64,000 nt of DNA from Pseudomonas mucoides (GCF_015461845.1 NZ_JACOPW010000010.1:1-64000); one strand, 5' to 3'. Counted from the stretch's first letter, positions 1 to 8,808 are shown. Program-made: numbers and translations. The notes: generated from the letters alone by a model not told the origin.

Positions 1-9
1 GCCTGGAAA

Positions 10-124
10 GTGTCCGGATGGCCGTGGAATCGGTGTCCGGATGCTCGTGGAATGAGTGTCCGGATCAGCGTGGAATCACTGTCCGGATGTGCGTGGAATG
101 GGTGTCCGAGTCAGCGTGGAATCC
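10..124. repeat. Five tandem 23-bp repeats, probable IS21-like element end
   Basis: Five head-to-tail units of 23 bp start at 10, 33, 56, 79 and 102, with core GTGTCCGGATNNNCGTGGAA; a partial unit precedes them at the window edge. Units differ mainly in the 3-bp spacer. Serial terminal repeats of about this size beyond istB are typical of IS21-family elements, so this may be the outer end of such an element whose transposase genes lie upstream of the window. No transposase is visible here, so the assignment is inference. Confidence 0.55.
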
Positions 125-250
125 GCACTCCAAGCAAAAGCCTGGCGCGATGCAACAGAGTCGAAGCTTGGTATAAAGCCAGGCAGTCTCAGATCTAGAT
201 CAGCTGGGAAACCTTGGTCTGGGGTTTCACTGATCGTTTCTAAATCGCCT

Positions 251-505
251 ATGGGGCGCTCTTACTGGGGGAGCAACCATGTGCTTGGACTGAAACCCCT
301 TCGGGCATACATAGGCAAGCGATCTTACACTGCGGCCTACCATGACCTGATCCGGCGCATTGCTGAACGGGATGGCATACCTCTACCGGACGAATTACCG
401 TCTCCGCCCCCACCTCGTGCTGATCAGTACCGCCGTATGTCAAAGGCGGGGCTCACAGACATTCCACAGCCAGCGCGTAGAAGGGCAAGCCGCTTAAAGA
501 GCTAA
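251..505 (+). CDS. Small unknown protein, possibly a 5'-truncated gene next to the element end
   Basis: An 84-residue product rich in Arg and Pro, with a PPPP run near residue 56 and a basic tail. The frame stays open upstream into the 23-bp repeats, and no clear ribosome-binding site precedes the ATG at 251. The natural 5' end may therefore have been replaced when the neighbouring element inserted. I do not recognise a family. Low confidence as an expressed gene. Confidence 0.35.
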   Translation: MGRSYWGSNHVLGLKPLRAYIGKRSYTAAYHDLIRRIAERDGIPLPDELPSPPPPRADQYRRMSKAGLTDIPQPARRRASRLKS

Positions 506-590
506 GCTTCGAATTCGGACGCCACCTTTTGACTGGTGATTTTGAATCTTTGCGGTACGTTGTCCTCAAGTATTCCAGGACACATCGATA

Positions 591-905
591 ATGAAACCCT
601 TCGCCTTTCTGCTGCTCCCACTTCTACTGGCTGGGTGCGGCGACAGTATCAATGGCGCCTACCAGGCCTCTATCCAGTACGCCGAAGAAAAGCCGCGCCC
701 TGTGGGGTTGGCGATTATTCAAAAAGACCAGATCATCGCAGATGGCCGCGCTGTTTCGATTTCCGAATGGAAGCGTGAGGGTGCCACCTTTACCGCCTTC
801 GACACCCAGGGTAAGCGTCTCGCTCAACTCAAGCGTAATGATGATGGTGACCTTGTCCAAGCGCTACCAATGAGCCGCGTCATCTACCATAAATTCGAGT
901 TCTGA
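591..905 (+). CDS. Small lipoprotein
   Basis: A 104-residue protein with a classic lipoprotein signal: MKPF, a Leu-rich core, then the lipobox LLAG-C at residues 13-17. The mature part (about 87 residues) is polar and has no recognised domain. It should be exported by Sec and lipid-anchored; residue +2 of the mature form is Gly, so outer-membrane sorting by Lol is possible. It is one of several lipoproteins of unknown role in this part of the window. Confidence 0.7.
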   Translation: MKPFAFLLLPLLLAGCGDSINGAYQASIQYAEEKPRPVGLAIIQKDQIIADGRAVSISEWKREGATFTAFDTQGKRLAQLKRNDDGDLVQALPMSRVIYHKFEF

Positions 906-974
906 GATCGAGCTCCTACTACAGGATGCCCGGCCTCAATTCTTTGGTCAGTGGGCGAGCCTCAGGAATTTAGA

Positions 975-2012
975 ATGCGCTTCTTCCTCTGCGGGCTGCT
1001 CGCAGCCTCCGTTTTCAGCGCTATTTCTAGCGTTGCTACAGCAAACGATATTGAGATTTTACCTTCGGCTACTGCAGGAGCCTCTTCCCCTCCAGAGGTA
1101 TACCTGGCTGGCGAAATTACTGACGACACCGTCGCACAGCTCGCAAGTCTAATACCGAGCAGAGGCTTGGCTGGTTCAATCGTGTATTTGGACTCTGCCG
1201 GCGGAGATCCTCAAGCTGGTATGCGGCTTGGTGAGCTTATCCGCGGGTCTAGCATGAACACCGCTATCGGCAAGCCGGGGAAAACATCTGGACGCCCCTC
1301 CCCCGGGAAATGCATGAGTGCCTGCGTCCTAACTTATGCTGGCGGTAAGTTCAGGTTCATTGATCCAGCTTCCCAGCTAGGGATTCACCGGTTTTACCGG
1401 CGCACCGCACAGTCGACGGATCTTGATGTTGCTCAGGTGCTCTCCGCGGCCATCACTGCCTACTTAATCAAGATGGGCGTAGTGCCTGCCCTTTTCGAAA
1501 GAATGGTCCAAGTCGGCCGAGGTCAGATGGAGCTTCTTTCGCACTCTGACGCCGCTAGGCTCAACCTAGTGAACAACGGTGTGCTTCCGGCTGAATGGGG
1601 TATCGAAGGAAAGCAGGGGCAGGTCTATTTGATGGGGCGTCAGCAGACCTGGAACGGCACAGGCAAGCTGATAATGTCGTGCGCTCCAAATCAGCGGGTG
1701 AGGTTTTCAGCCCTTTATGACGCCGGCGATAACAACGGCTTTATCACTCGCAACGCCACGAACTACACCCTACGCATTAACAAGCAGTTCTTACCGATTG
1801 CTTCCCTGCAGGGAAAACCATCAGTCAGTGGTGACTATGTACTCGCCAGTTTCACCCCTAACGATTCAATGCTGTGGGCCATTTCCGGTGGCGAACAACT
1901 CGGTTTTGGTTTCCACACTAAGGATTCCAACACGTTCTACGGCTTCTTGGTCGATGCAACAGGCGAGCAGGACCTGGTCAGAAGTTGGATCAAGCACTGC
2001 ACAGACCGCTAG
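975..2012 (+). CDS. Secreted ClpP/crotonase-fold protein (COG3904-like)
   Basis: A 345-residue protein with a Sec signal peptide (MRFFLCGLLAASVFS, cleavage near ATA). The N-terminal half fits the ClpP/crotonase fold of the predicted periplasmic COG3904 group: a YLDSAGGDPQAG segment (about residues 66-77), the likely nucleophile Ser in GKCMSAC (about residue 114), and GIHRF about 22 residues later as the likely His. The C-terminal 150 residues are unrecognised. The ATG at 975 is preferred to the more upstream in-frame start because the signal peptide begins there and AGGA lies upstream. Substrate unknown; peptidase activity is inference from fold and motif. Confidence 0.65.
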   Translation: MRFFLCGLLAASVFSAISSVATANDIEILPSATAGASSPPEVYLAGEITDDTVAQLASLIPSRGLAGSIVYLDSAGGDPQAGMRLGELIRGSSMNTAIGKPGKTSGRPSPGKCMSACVLTYAGGKFRFIDPASQLGIHRFYRRTAQSTDLDVAQVLSAAITAYLIKMGVVPALFERMVQVGRGQMELLSHSDAARLNLVNNGVLPAEWGIEGKQGQVYLMGRQQTWNGTGKLIMSCAPNQRVRFSALYDAGDNNGFITRNATNYTLRINKQFLPIASLQGKPSVSGDYVLASFTPNDSMLWAISGGEQLGFGFHTKDSNTFYGFLVDATGEQDLVRSWIKHCTDR

Positions 2013-2015
2013 GGG

Positions 2016-2024
2016 TTCTGCCAC
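2016..2024 (+). promoter_or_regulatory. TTCTGCCAC upstream motif
   Basis: TTCTGCCAC lies 56 nt before the start codon at 2072. It is one of seven TTCTGGCAC/TTCTGCCAC sites placed 52-59 nt before start codons in this window, which suggests a shared promoter element or activator site. No conserved -10 was found. Confidence 0.45.
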
Positions 2025-2071
2025 GGCCTGGATGAACCGAGGATTCTCTATCATTCATAGAGGAGCAAACC

Positions 2072-2299
2072 ATGCGATCAGCTGCAGATTTCGAAGCCTC
2101 ATCCCCGCAGAAGCGGGTATACAGTACCGACGGTACCACTTTCGGAATTTTGACTGGCGGTAGCCGTCGCTGTCAGATGGAAGGCTGCTTGGGGAGAAGC
2201 TTTGCTGTCCGCTGGCAAGATGGTCAACTCACCTACCCTTGCAGCAAAGGTCTAATTGATCACTCTTCAGGATCTCTGCAGGTAGGGAGGCAGTTTTAA
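2072..2299 (+). CDS. Unknown protein, first gene of a two-gene unit
   Basis: A 75-residue soluble protein preceded by a strong GAGGAG ribosome-binding site 6 nt before the ATG. It contains two Cys in the CQMEGC segment and one further Cys (YPCSKG), which could be a small metal site, but no family is recognised. The stop overlaps the next start by one base (TAATG), indicating translational coupling. The TTCTGCCAC motif lies 56 nt upstream. Confidence 0.6.
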   Translation: MRSAADFEASSPQKRVYSTDGTTFGILTGGSRRCQMEGCLGRSFAVRWQDGQLTYPCSKGLIDHSSGSLQVGRQF

Positions 2300-2550
2300 T
2301 GATCATCCCTCCCGGGCGTCTCTCACCCGAAACTCTTCAACGGTTGATCGAAGATTTCGTCAGCCGAGAAGGCACTGATAACGGTGATGACTCTACCGAA
2401 GCTCAGAAGGTGGCCAGGGTACGCGCCGAGCTCGATGCTGAGTCTGCAGTGATTTACTACGATGCTGAGTTCAGCCAGTGCATCCTCGCGGCCCGTAACC
2501 AGGTTCCACCTGAAATGATCAGGGCATGGAAGGAAGAACAGCAGGGATAG
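2299..2550 (+). CDS. Unknown acidic protein, coupled to preceding gene
   Basis: An 83-residue acidic helical protein (LSPETLQRLIEDFVSREG near the N-terminus). Its ATG overlaps the upstream stop, and GGGAGG lies just upstream inside the preceding gene. A hairpin follows the stop directly, so the pair probably forms one short transcript. No domain recognised. Confidence 0.6.
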   Translation: MIIPPGRLSPETLQRLIEDFVSREGTDNGDDSTEAQKVARVRAELDAESAVIYYDAEFSQCILAARNQVPPEMIRAWKEEQQG

Positions 2551-2559
2551 CCTCTCGCT

Positions 2560-2580
2560 AGGGCAGTTTTTAACTGCCCT
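2560..2580 (+). terminator. Hairpin terminator
   Basis: A perfect 9-bp stem (AGGGCAGTT / AACTGCCCT) with a TTT loop sits just after the stop at 2550. There is no long T-run after it, so it may act as a weak or Rho-assisted terminator. Confidence 0.5.
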
Positions 2581-2662
2581 GGTATGGATTTGCGTCTTGC
2601 ATTAGGGGGAGTATTTTGTAGCCAGCAACCAATACTGGACTGATGTCCAAGGCCTCACGTCA

Positions 2663-3325
2663 ATGCCAACTCAAGCGCATCAAGCTCTCTACCCTCATCC
2701 ATCATTGCTTTGCGGATTATCCAGTCTGATTCGTTCACGAGGGCTGGGGAATGCAGCAGTTATCGACGGTCACGTCTTTTTTCATCTGGAGCACACCCCG
2801 GTACTGCACTGCGCCCAGATCACCGACGGCTGCGCATCCTGTTCGCCGATTCGCGCACTGATTGGCGCTGATGACCTTGATATGATGCAGATCACTGAAA
2901 GTGTGAGCAGGTTCCTTGAGTCTCCTGGCCGCTTTCGCCCCAAGTCAAAGGGGCTAGTTAAAACCTATCTAGCGGAGTGGTCGAATCAGGTAGCTAGGGC
3001 GTCCTGTGCAGTTGAGACTGTGCTCAAGATTTTTGACGCCCTGCTCGAGGTAGAGAATTGGTTATCTAGTGACGGACCGGGTGCCTGCGTTATCACTGGT
3101 GGCATCGTTATCTGGACTGCCGGCCGACACGGCATGAGCGATCTTCATTTAGCTGTCAATGTAGGAGAACGTCCTAATCCCGATATGACGACTGCTCATC
3201 GGTGGGATGCTATATCTGGTGCGTCAAACGCCGAGCTTGAACACTTGTTAGCGAGCCTTGAGCTTTGGAGCACGTCCCCATCGATCTGGAGCTTCCATGG
3301 TCGCAAAGTCCCTTCGGTGGTCTGA
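2663..3325 (+). CDS. Unknown 220-residue protein
   Basis: A soluble protein of 220 residues with no signal peptide and no recognised domain. Cysteines cluster in an LHCAQITDGCASCSPIR segment (about residues 49-65), which could be a metal site. The ribosome-binding site is weak (AAGG about 12 nt upstream). The gene stands alone between short intergenic regions; the assignment rests on length and coding-like composition only. Confidence 0.5.
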   Translation: MPTQAHQALYPHPSLLCGLSSLIRSRGLGNAAVIDGHVFFHLEHTPVLHCAQITDGCASCSPIRALIGADDLDMMQITESVSRFLESPGRFRPKSKGLVKTYLAEWSNQVARASCAVETVLKIFDALLEVENWLSSDGPGACVITGGIVIWTAGRHGMSDLHLAVNVGERPNPDMTTAHRWDAISGASNAELEHLLASLELWSTSPSIWSFHGRKVPSVV

Positions 3326-3449
3326 CCAGCGTTGCTGCTTTAGGCTACCCTTAATAGCGACCAACCCCATTGATTCTGCTCTTAACCACAGCGGCAAAGA
3401 TTGTGCCGGGAAATAACACCTCGGTAGTAGCTACATAGGAGAAATCGTT

Positions 3450-3761
3450 TTGAACACACCCCCATCTAAGGATGCACTCCGGGAATTCCTAGCATCAAAG
3501 TTTGCAGAAGCCGTTGAGCAGAATCCTGATGCCGTCGTGCTCTATGCCGCAGAGCGAGCCCCGGACCCTAAACCTTATGTGAAACGCCCAACCGTCCAGG
3601 AAGTGGCGTTCAAGCGCGAGCTCGAAAAAATGCGAGACCACCAGGCGGACAAAACACCAGCTGATTCGGCTACCTCCGTCTCCCCGGCGATCAGAACCAA
3701 TGCTTTGTCTCTTGATGACTACCCTGGCCTTGTCCAGCCGGCTGAGAACAATGAATTCTGA
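3450..3761 (+). CDS. Unknown charged protein with TTG start
   Basis: A 103-residue hydrophilic protein that begins with TTG, supported by AGGAGAAA about 8 nt upstream. Residues 1-30 look helical and acidic; the middle is rich in Lys, Arg and Pro. No family recognised. It stands alone in the same direction as the Sel1 lipoprotein gene that follows. Confidence 0.55.
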   Translation: MNTPPSKDALREFLASKFAEAVEQNPDAVVLYAAERAPDPKPYVKRPTVQEVAFKRELEKMRDHQADKTPADSATSVSPAIRTNALSLDDYPGLVQPAENNEF

Positions 3762-3836
3762 ACCCCTGTTTTGACTGTGAACACACCCTGCTTGGTGTAA
3801 TGATCTGATTCCCGCAAATGCCGGAATTCCACTTAC

Positions 3837-5024
3837 ATGAGTTTCACCAGACTACCTCTTTGTATCCTCACGGTTGCTGTCATAGCTGGGTGTTCATCAA
3901 GTACGAGGCCTATGAGTTCCGGCAATCCGTTTGATGAGCCTCTCGCTGCACCTGAGGTTGTCGATTCGGTCTCACGTCAGCCACCACTACCTGTTCCCGC
4001 AACTCCGCAAGAGCTGCCCAATCAGGTTGAACTAAGTGATGGGGCTTCAGACCAGCCGGTGGAGTCTGATGTACAGGTTTATGCTGTAGATGAAGCTCCC
4101 TACTCTAGCGTCTCTGTCCCTTCTCCAGCTGTGGATACCTCTGATCCTTCGTCACCAGGTCAGACCCAGCCAACCACAACCCCAAGCCAAGCCGATGAGG
4201 TGCTTCAAGAGGCGCGCCGGGTTGGACGTACTGGAGATGTTATGGGACAGCTTGCCTTGCTTGAGCAGTCCGGATACATGGGCAATCCAAACGCGTTCTA
4301 TGAATTGGCAAAGATCTATCTCACAGGCATTGGTGTTGAGAAAGCCCCAGACGCCGCTGTCGGGTACCTCAACTCTGCAATGAACCTGGGTCATTCAGAA
4401 GCTACGCGCGTCTTGGGCTGGCTATATGTGATGGGTAACGGGGTAGGCAAAGACGTTGCTTATGGTGAAATGCTGCTAGCTAAATCCGCGGAGACCAGCG
4501 TTAGAGCCAAACGTGAATTTGGTATGGCGCTGACTAACCAGCGCATTCCTCATCTGAATGATATGGAGCGAGGGCTCGAATATCTTAAGTCGGCCTCCGA
4601 AGCAGGTGATACAGAGGCCGCTAAGGCATTTGCGGCAGCTTTCACAGCCAACCCAGCTTCTGCGCCTGAACCTGAGCCCAGTACCGCACTTAGCGCGGGA
4701 GCGGATACAGCAAAGCGGCCTTATGAAGCCAGGCCACGCCAGGCTATTCGGGATGGTGGTGATGAGTTGGAGCAGTTGGGGCGAACAGGCGACACCTCAG
4801 CGATCTACCAATATGCGCTCAACCTGTCACTAGGGCGCATACGCGCCCAGGGAGATCCACAATTCAAGGCCTACTGCTGGTATTCCGTGGCTGCCGCCCG
4901 CGGGTATGGGCCAGCACGGGAAGAGGTTCGGTCTTTGGCGGGAGTCAGAACCCTCGCCGACAAAAAGTACCCAGGAAGAATGGATGCTTGCATTGCAGAA
5001 CTGAACGCTGCAATCGATGGCTAG
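3837..5024 (+). CDS. Sel1-repeat lipoprotein
   Basis: A 395-residue lipoprotein. Signal peptide and lipobox (VIAG-C) end at Cys19. Residues 25-125 are a Pro/Ser/Thr-rich linker, and residues 125-270 hold Sel1-like (TPR-type) repeats such as AFYELAKIYLTGIGVEKAPD and VLGWLYVMGNGVGKD. A further Sel1-like segment follows near residue 330 (SAIYQYALNLSLGRIRAQGD). Sel1 repeats usually mediate protein contacts. A possible sigma-70 promoter (TTGACT at 3771, spacing 18-19) lies upstream. The 3' end overlaps the convergent gene by 4 bp. Confidence 0.8.
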   Translation: MSFTRLPLCILTVAVIAGCSSSTRPMSSGNPFDEPLAAPEVVDSVSRQPPLPVPATPQELPNQVELSDGASDQPVESDVQVYAVDEAPYSSVSVPSPAVDTSDPSSPGQTQPTTTPSQADEVLQEARRVGRTGDVMGQLALLEQSGYMGNPNAFYELAKIYLTGIGVEKAPDAAVGYLNSAMNLGHSEATRVLGWLYVMGNGVGKDVAYGEMLLAKSAETSVRAKREFGMALTNQRIPHLNDMERGLEYLKSASEAGDTEAAKAFAAAFTANPASAPEPEPSTALSAGADTAKRPYEARPRQAIRDGGDELEQLGRTGDTSAIYQYALNLSLGRIRAQGDPQFKAYCWYSVAAARGYGPAREEVRSLAGVRTLADKKYPGRMDACIAELNAAIDG

Positions 5025-5326
5025 CTAGCGACGCTGGCCGCCGCGCGGCCAGTAACCGTAATCTCGTAACCACCACCAGGCAGTTCAATAGCTTTTACAA
5101 AACCGACGCTTTGAAGGCGACGAAGGTGACGCCCGCCCAGCATCGACTTGCGCGAGTTGTCCAGCTTGCTGTTGAGTGCACCGCCCAAGTCTGCAGCAGT
5201 GAGCACAGAACCTCCTAGCCCATTCAGTACCTTCAGGGCTTGAAGGTCGAGCTCGGAAATAACAATGTTGGCGGGGCCCCGCGAAAAATTCTGATGTTCG
5301 AGTAGCGGTGTTTTGGGGTGTCTCAT
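5021..5326 (-). CDS. Unknown small protein with possible winged-helix fold
   Basis: A 101-residue protein convergent with the Sel1 gene. The order of helices followed by a Gly-rich turn (ELDLQALKVLNGLGG, LHTADLGGALNSK-like, RHLRRLQSVGFVKAIELPGG) is compatible with a winged-helix domain with a beta wing near the C-terminus, but this is inference. Its 5' end faces the PilG-like gene, with about 200 bp between them. Confidence 0.45.
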   Translation of the reverse strand: MRHPKTPLLEHQNFSRGPANIVISELDLQALKVLNGLGGSVLTAADLGGALNSKLDNSRKSMLGGRHLRRLQSVGFVKAIELPGGGYEITVTGRAAASVAS

Positions 5327-5529
5327 TAGCTCATGTCTACGCTTACGGGTCGCAGCAACTCTATATGGTCAAGGATCGTAGGCAAGTCATTATGGCCCTT
5401 CGAAATTTGAGAGCACTCGTTGCGCTCTGTTGATTGATTAAAAAAAGCACCATCGTTTTGGGTAGCTACTCTACCGTTTATCGGTAACCATGGCCCCGCA
5501 TGGAGCTCCAATTTCCCCGAGGTTGAGAA

Positions 5530-5928
5530 ATGGCTGATTCACCACTACGCGTTATGATCGTTGATGATTCCCGCACAATTCGCAAAGCTGGCGAAGACAT
5601 CCTGACCAGTGCCGGATGCGTAGTCATGCTTGCAGAGGATGGGTTTGACTGCCTCACCAAAATCAAAGACTTCGCTCCTGACTTCATCTTCGTTGATGTA
5701 ATGATGCCCCGAGTTGATGGCTACATGGTCACCCAGGTCATCCGGTCTCACGAACACCTCAATTCAAAACCAGTAGTAATGCTTTCCTCGAAAGACGGGG
5801 TTTTCGACAAAGCCAAGGGTATGGCCGCCGGCGCAACTGATTACCTGTCAAAACCGTTCAAGCAAGAAGACCTGATCGCTGCCGTTACTAAGCACGTTCC
5901 TACCTTTGTGCCGATTACTACAAAGTGA
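5530..5928 (+). CDS. PilG-like single-domain response regulator
   Basis: A 132-residue receiver domain. The acidic pocket is intact: Asp12, Asp13 and phosphoacceptor Asp56 (FIFVDVMMPR), with conserved Thr/Ser near 86 and Lys108 (YLSKPF). The segment MLSSKDGVFDKAKG and the tail HVPTFVP closely match Pseudomonas PilG, the regulator phosphorylated by ChpA that promotes type IV pilus extension. In Pseudomonas chromosomes pilG heads the pilG-pilH-pilI-pilJ-pilK-chpA operon; here it stands alone, about 31 kb from the rest of the set and on the opposite strand. A terminator follows. Confidence 0.85.
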   Translation: MADSPLRVMIVDDSRTIRKAGEDILTSAGCVVMLAEDGFDCLTKIKDFAPDFIFVDVMMPRVDGYMVTQVIRSHEHLNSKPVVMLSSKDGVFDKAKGMAAGATDYLSKPFKQEDLIAAVTKHVPTFVPITTK

Positions 5929-5964
5929 CCAGCAGCACCAATCAGCAATGACCCTATCGATGCC

Positions 5965-5989
5965 ACGGGGCCTTCCATCTTGGCCCCGT
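5965..5989 (+). terminator. Terminator after pilG-like gene
   Basis: Stem ACGGGGCC / GGCCCCGT with a 9-nt loop, 37 bp after the stop of the PilG-like gene. Only a short T-rich tail (TTAACC) follows. Confidence 0.6.
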
Positions 5990-6127
5990 TAACCCCACCT
6001 TTACATCATTTTCCATCTCAACCCTTGTAAACTCAGATTCACACGTTATCCCAGTATCACAGGCCAACGGCCTACCAAACAGGGTGTCAATGTCGACCCC
6101 TTCTGTGATCGCTTCGGGAGAACACGT

Positions 6128-6571
6128 ATGACTGAATCACTTCTTCGTATTGCCTACTTCGCCATTGGCATCTACACATTTGCGAGCGCGCTGCTCACAA
6201 GCACCATTCTAAGCCGTGCGGATACCCTATCGGCTGTCGAAAAGCTCAGTCTGAGCAGTATCTGGGTGTCGTTCGTTGCCTTCGTTCTGATTGTAACTTG
6301 GGCCTCGAGGGCTGCCGCTGCAAAACCCGGTCACAAACTTTCCGAGTCATTCCTACGCGTCTCGTTTCTAACGATGGGGCTCTTCTTCGGTACCTGCGCC
6401 GTTGCAAGCACCATGGCTTTGACCGCATCCAACAGCGCACTTCAGGATTGGTTCTGCGTTGGTGGCCTGTGGTTCGCATTCGTAAGTTTCTGCGGGATCC
6501 TTTTGTTGCCCGGCCGTATTGGCGGCAAGGTAGTGGCTGCTGAACTTTCCACAGACGCGCATTCCGCATAA
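6128..6571 (+). CDS. Four-helix membrane protein
   Basis: A 147-residue inner-membrane protein with four hydrophobic helices (about residues 5-27, 42-60, 75-96 and 108-128), separated by short basic or polar loops. The second half repeats the pattern of the first (LLRIAYFAIGIYTFAS versus FLRVSFLTMGLFFGTC), suggesting an internal duplication. No family recognised. GGGAGAA before the ATG is a good ribosome-binding site. Confidence 0.65.
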   Translation: MTESLLRIAYFAIGIYTFASALLTSTILSRADTLSAVEKLSLSSIWVSFVAFVLIVTWASRAAAAKPGHKLSESFLRVSFLTMGLFFGTCAVASTMALTASNSALQDWFCVGGLWFAFVSFCGILLLPGRIGGKVVAAELSTDAHSA

Positions 6572-6643
6572 CCGTTTTGACGTGATTCGGTCGCTGTAAA
6601 GTGTCAAAGTTGGATCAATATCCAGTGAGTCCAACGAGGGAAC

Positions 6644-6946
6644 ATGACGGATCTACAGCAAACTCATAATGCGTTTGGCGGTTTGGACGGCTATAGGGCC
6701 GTCCATGAGGCTCTTTCCCGAGCTCTTGCCGAGCCCGCTGCCCAAGGCGACCACGCACACGGTGCTCGCGCAGGATTTCTCCTTAGTCAGATTGCTCCTC
6801 AGGTGCAGGCCTTGCGCTCAGGCTCAATCACTCAAGCTCTGGAAGACGCTGGTGTGCCTCAGGAGTACCTTAATCTCCTCGCCCCATACCTCGTTCCTCA
6901 GGCAGAGCCGCCTCAGACCCTTGTTCATCAAGTGGTTGCGCTCTAA
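6644..6946 (+). CDS. Unknown protein, first of a three-gene unit
   Basis: A 100-residue soluble helical protein; no domain recognised. GAGGGAA lies 6 nt before the ATG. Its stop overlaps the next start by one base (TAATG), and a third gene overlaps the second, so the three are probably co-transcribed and translationally coupled. Confidence 0.6.
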   Translation: MTDLQQTHNAFGGLDGYRAVHEALSRALAEPAAQGDHAHGARAGFLLSQIAPQVQALRSGSITQALEDAGVPQEYLNLLAPYLVPQAEPPQTLVHQVVAL

Positions 6947-7485
6947 TGCGAGGCACATTCAAATCTCAATTCCATTTTCAGGACTTGCCGACGACAGAAC
7001 ATATGGTTGTCTCTGGCGCGGAGCCAGGTGATTCCTTCATTGTGAATCAAGCTTCGATTCTTGTTCGCCACCCAATTGGTGATCAGTTCGCTTACACAAG
7101 CAACGACGCTTCGGGCGTATTCCTGGTGTGCTGTGAGATCGATGGGGCCGTTGTTGAAACCTTCGTCAAATTTCATAATGGACTGGTCACTTCCTGCGAT
7201 AACAACCACTCACAACCCTGTGGTTACCGGTTCGCTCCAACCTGGATCAGGTCACATCGACTTGATCGGCCTGATGCAATCCGCACTCCCGAAGCCACTC
7301 ATCTCGTTTCGCTTATTCGTGCTGTGGACGCCGGCGTGATTGTTGACCTTTCCTCAGATATGGATCGACTCATGGTTGCGCTCGCCCTTTGCCATGTCGA
7401 CCTTTTAGGCGCGTTCACTCCAGCTCAGGCTTGGGCCTTCCTAGACGAGGCGCACATCTGCGCAGTGAGTCAGTGGGCTCGGTAG
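6946..7485 (+). CDS. Unknown 179-residue protein
   Basis: A soluble protein with no signal peptide and a beta-rich N-terminal half. No family recognised. Its start overlaps the upstream stop, and its 3' end overlaps the likely start of the next gene by about 13 bp. Confidence 0.55.
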   Translation: MRGTFKSQFHFQDLPTTEHMVVSGAEPGDSFIVNQASILVRHPIGDQFAYTSNDASGVFLVCCEIDGAVVETFVKFHNGLVTSCDNNHSQPCGYRFAPTWIRSHRLDRPDAIRTPEATHLVSLIRAVDAGVIVDLSSDMDRLMVALALCHVDLLGAFTPAQAWAFLDEAHICAVSQWAR

Positions 7486-7991
7486 CATTGTCTGAATCGA
7501 TTGTTTATTTAGACTGGCAGTTTCGCTACGCCCTTATTCAGAACGCTGATAGCCTTGAACGTATCTATAATACGAGACAAGTCATGCAGACTGATTGCAC
7601 TGACGTCAGCGAGCATGTCACCCGCACGCTAGGCGTCCTTCAAGAACTGCCTCACGGCCCTTCTCATCAACGCCCTTTGAGTCTTTCTAACGATGGGGTC
7701 AACCCTGCTGAGAATAGCGGCTCACCTGATCATTACCTTAGGATTCTCCTAACCAACATAGCCAATGAGGTAGGCGCAGGGTTCCTCTCAAGCGTGAACC
7801 CTGCGCTCCTCGAGCAGTTTTGCATTATGACCGTCCTCAGAGGAGAGCCTGGCGGCAAGATGCTCAACGACTTGCTTTCTTCATTTCTCAGCTCCTATGC
7901 CGATCCAAAGAGCAGTGATTCAGCTGTTGACCTTCTCGGTGATCTCATTGGTCTTTCTGGCACCGCCCACACTCCTTCACCCGCTATTTAG
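7473..7991 (+). CDS. Unknown 172-residue protein, third gene of unit
   Basis: Soluble and mostly helical. The frame stays open back to 7389, but that part is antisense-like in composition and lies inside the preceding gene, so GTG 7473 (or TTG 7488) is the more likely start. The C-terminal half carries LLTNIANEVGAGFLSSVNP and ends near a Leu/Ser-rich helix. No family recognised. A strong terminator follows at 8030. Confidence 0.5.
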   Translation: MGSVALSESIVYLDWQFRYALIQNADSLERIYNTRQVMQTDCTDVSEHVTRTLGVLQELPHGPSHQRPLSLSNDGVNPAENSGSPDHYLRILLTNIANEVGAGFLSSVNPALLEQFCIMTVLRGEPGGKMLNDLLSSFLSSYADPKSSDSAVDLLGDLIGLSGTAHTPSPAI

Positions 7992-8029
7992 AAACGTTCG
8001 GACCGCTCAATCGAGCCGTAACCAGAATT

Positions 8030-8048
8030 GGGGCCTAGCCCCTTTTTT
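8030..8048 (+). terminator. Rho-independent terminator
   Basis: GGGGC / GCCCC stem with a CTA loop followed by TTTTTT. It closes the three-gene unit that starts at 6644. Confidence 0.75.
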
Positions 8049-8058
8049 GGTGTGAGGC

Positions 8059-8067
8059 TTCTGCCAC
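8059..8067 (+). promoter_or_regulatory. TTCTGCCAC upstream motif
   Basis: TTCTGCCAC lies 54 nt before the ATG at 8113, directly after a terminator, where a promoter is expected. It matches the other six copies of the TTCTGSCAC family. Confidence 0.5.
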
Positions 8068-8112
8068 GCGACAAGTACGTCTCCAATGGGGTTAATTTCT
8101 AGGAGTGTACTC

Positions 8113-8808
8113 ATGAACACCACCATCTCTTCCCGCTCTACTACACCCCAGCTCGGATTCGATTTCCCCACTGGCATGGCCCTTTCTGCCGGCATCAACA
8201 AGTCTGGATCAAAATCCATCCCGGATCTCGACCTTACCAACCCAACTGGGATCGCAGCCGGGGAGGCTTTGTCACGAATGATCGTTGATGATCGCGTTCT
8301 CCACATGGGCATGACGACCTGGCGAGCTCTACTCGACCGTGCGATCTCTCTCGGGCACACAGAGTTGTATCCCTCTGAAAGTGGTCAGGTAGGCCTTCGC
8401 ACCCCTGGTCTTCGTTTCGGACCGATCCAGCGCATGCCGGACCTGGGCCCGCAGTACGTCATTCAGTCAATTTTCAGAAACCGCCTCGATTCCCGCCTTA
8501 AAACAGAAGAGCAAGTGAAGTCTGGGCGGGTAATTGTCCAGGGCACGACCAAGGTTGAACTGGTCGTGCTCCAGGAGACGATGACTCTCTGCCTTTTCTT
8601 GGGCCGCAAGCAAATTGGGGCTCTCGAACTGGATCTGGACACATTGACAGCGGGTTGCGTGAACGACGGCGCCTCTCAAACCGCGGCATCTCTCACATCA
8701 AAGCTGGCCGAGGCCTTTCCCGATGAGGATCACCTCTTGATCACTCGATCGGCCCAGGCCGCCTTTGACCAGGTGCTGAAGGTCTTGGGGATCGGAGGTG
8801 TGAAGTGA
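8113..8808 (+). CDS. Unknown 231-residue protein
   Basis: A soluble protein, Ser/Thr-rich over residues 1-20. The start at 8113 is supported by AGGAG 7 nt upstream. The middle holds a predicted beta-rich segment (VQGTTKVELVVLQETMTLCLF), and the C-terminal 70 residues look helical. No domain recognised. The stop overlaps the next start in a GTGA arrangement, so the two are coupled. Confidence 0.6.
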   Translation: MNTTISSRSTTPQLGFDFPTGMALSAGINKSGSKSIPDLDLTNPTGIAAGEALSRMIVDDRVLHMGMTTWRALLDRAISLGHTELYPSESGQVGLRTPGLRFGPIQRMPDLGPQYVIQSIFRNRLDSRLKTEEQVKSGRVIVQGTTKVELVVLQETMTLCLFLGRKQIGALELDLDTLTAGCVNDGASQTAASLTSKLAEAFPDEDHLLITRSAQAAFDQVLKVLGIGGVK

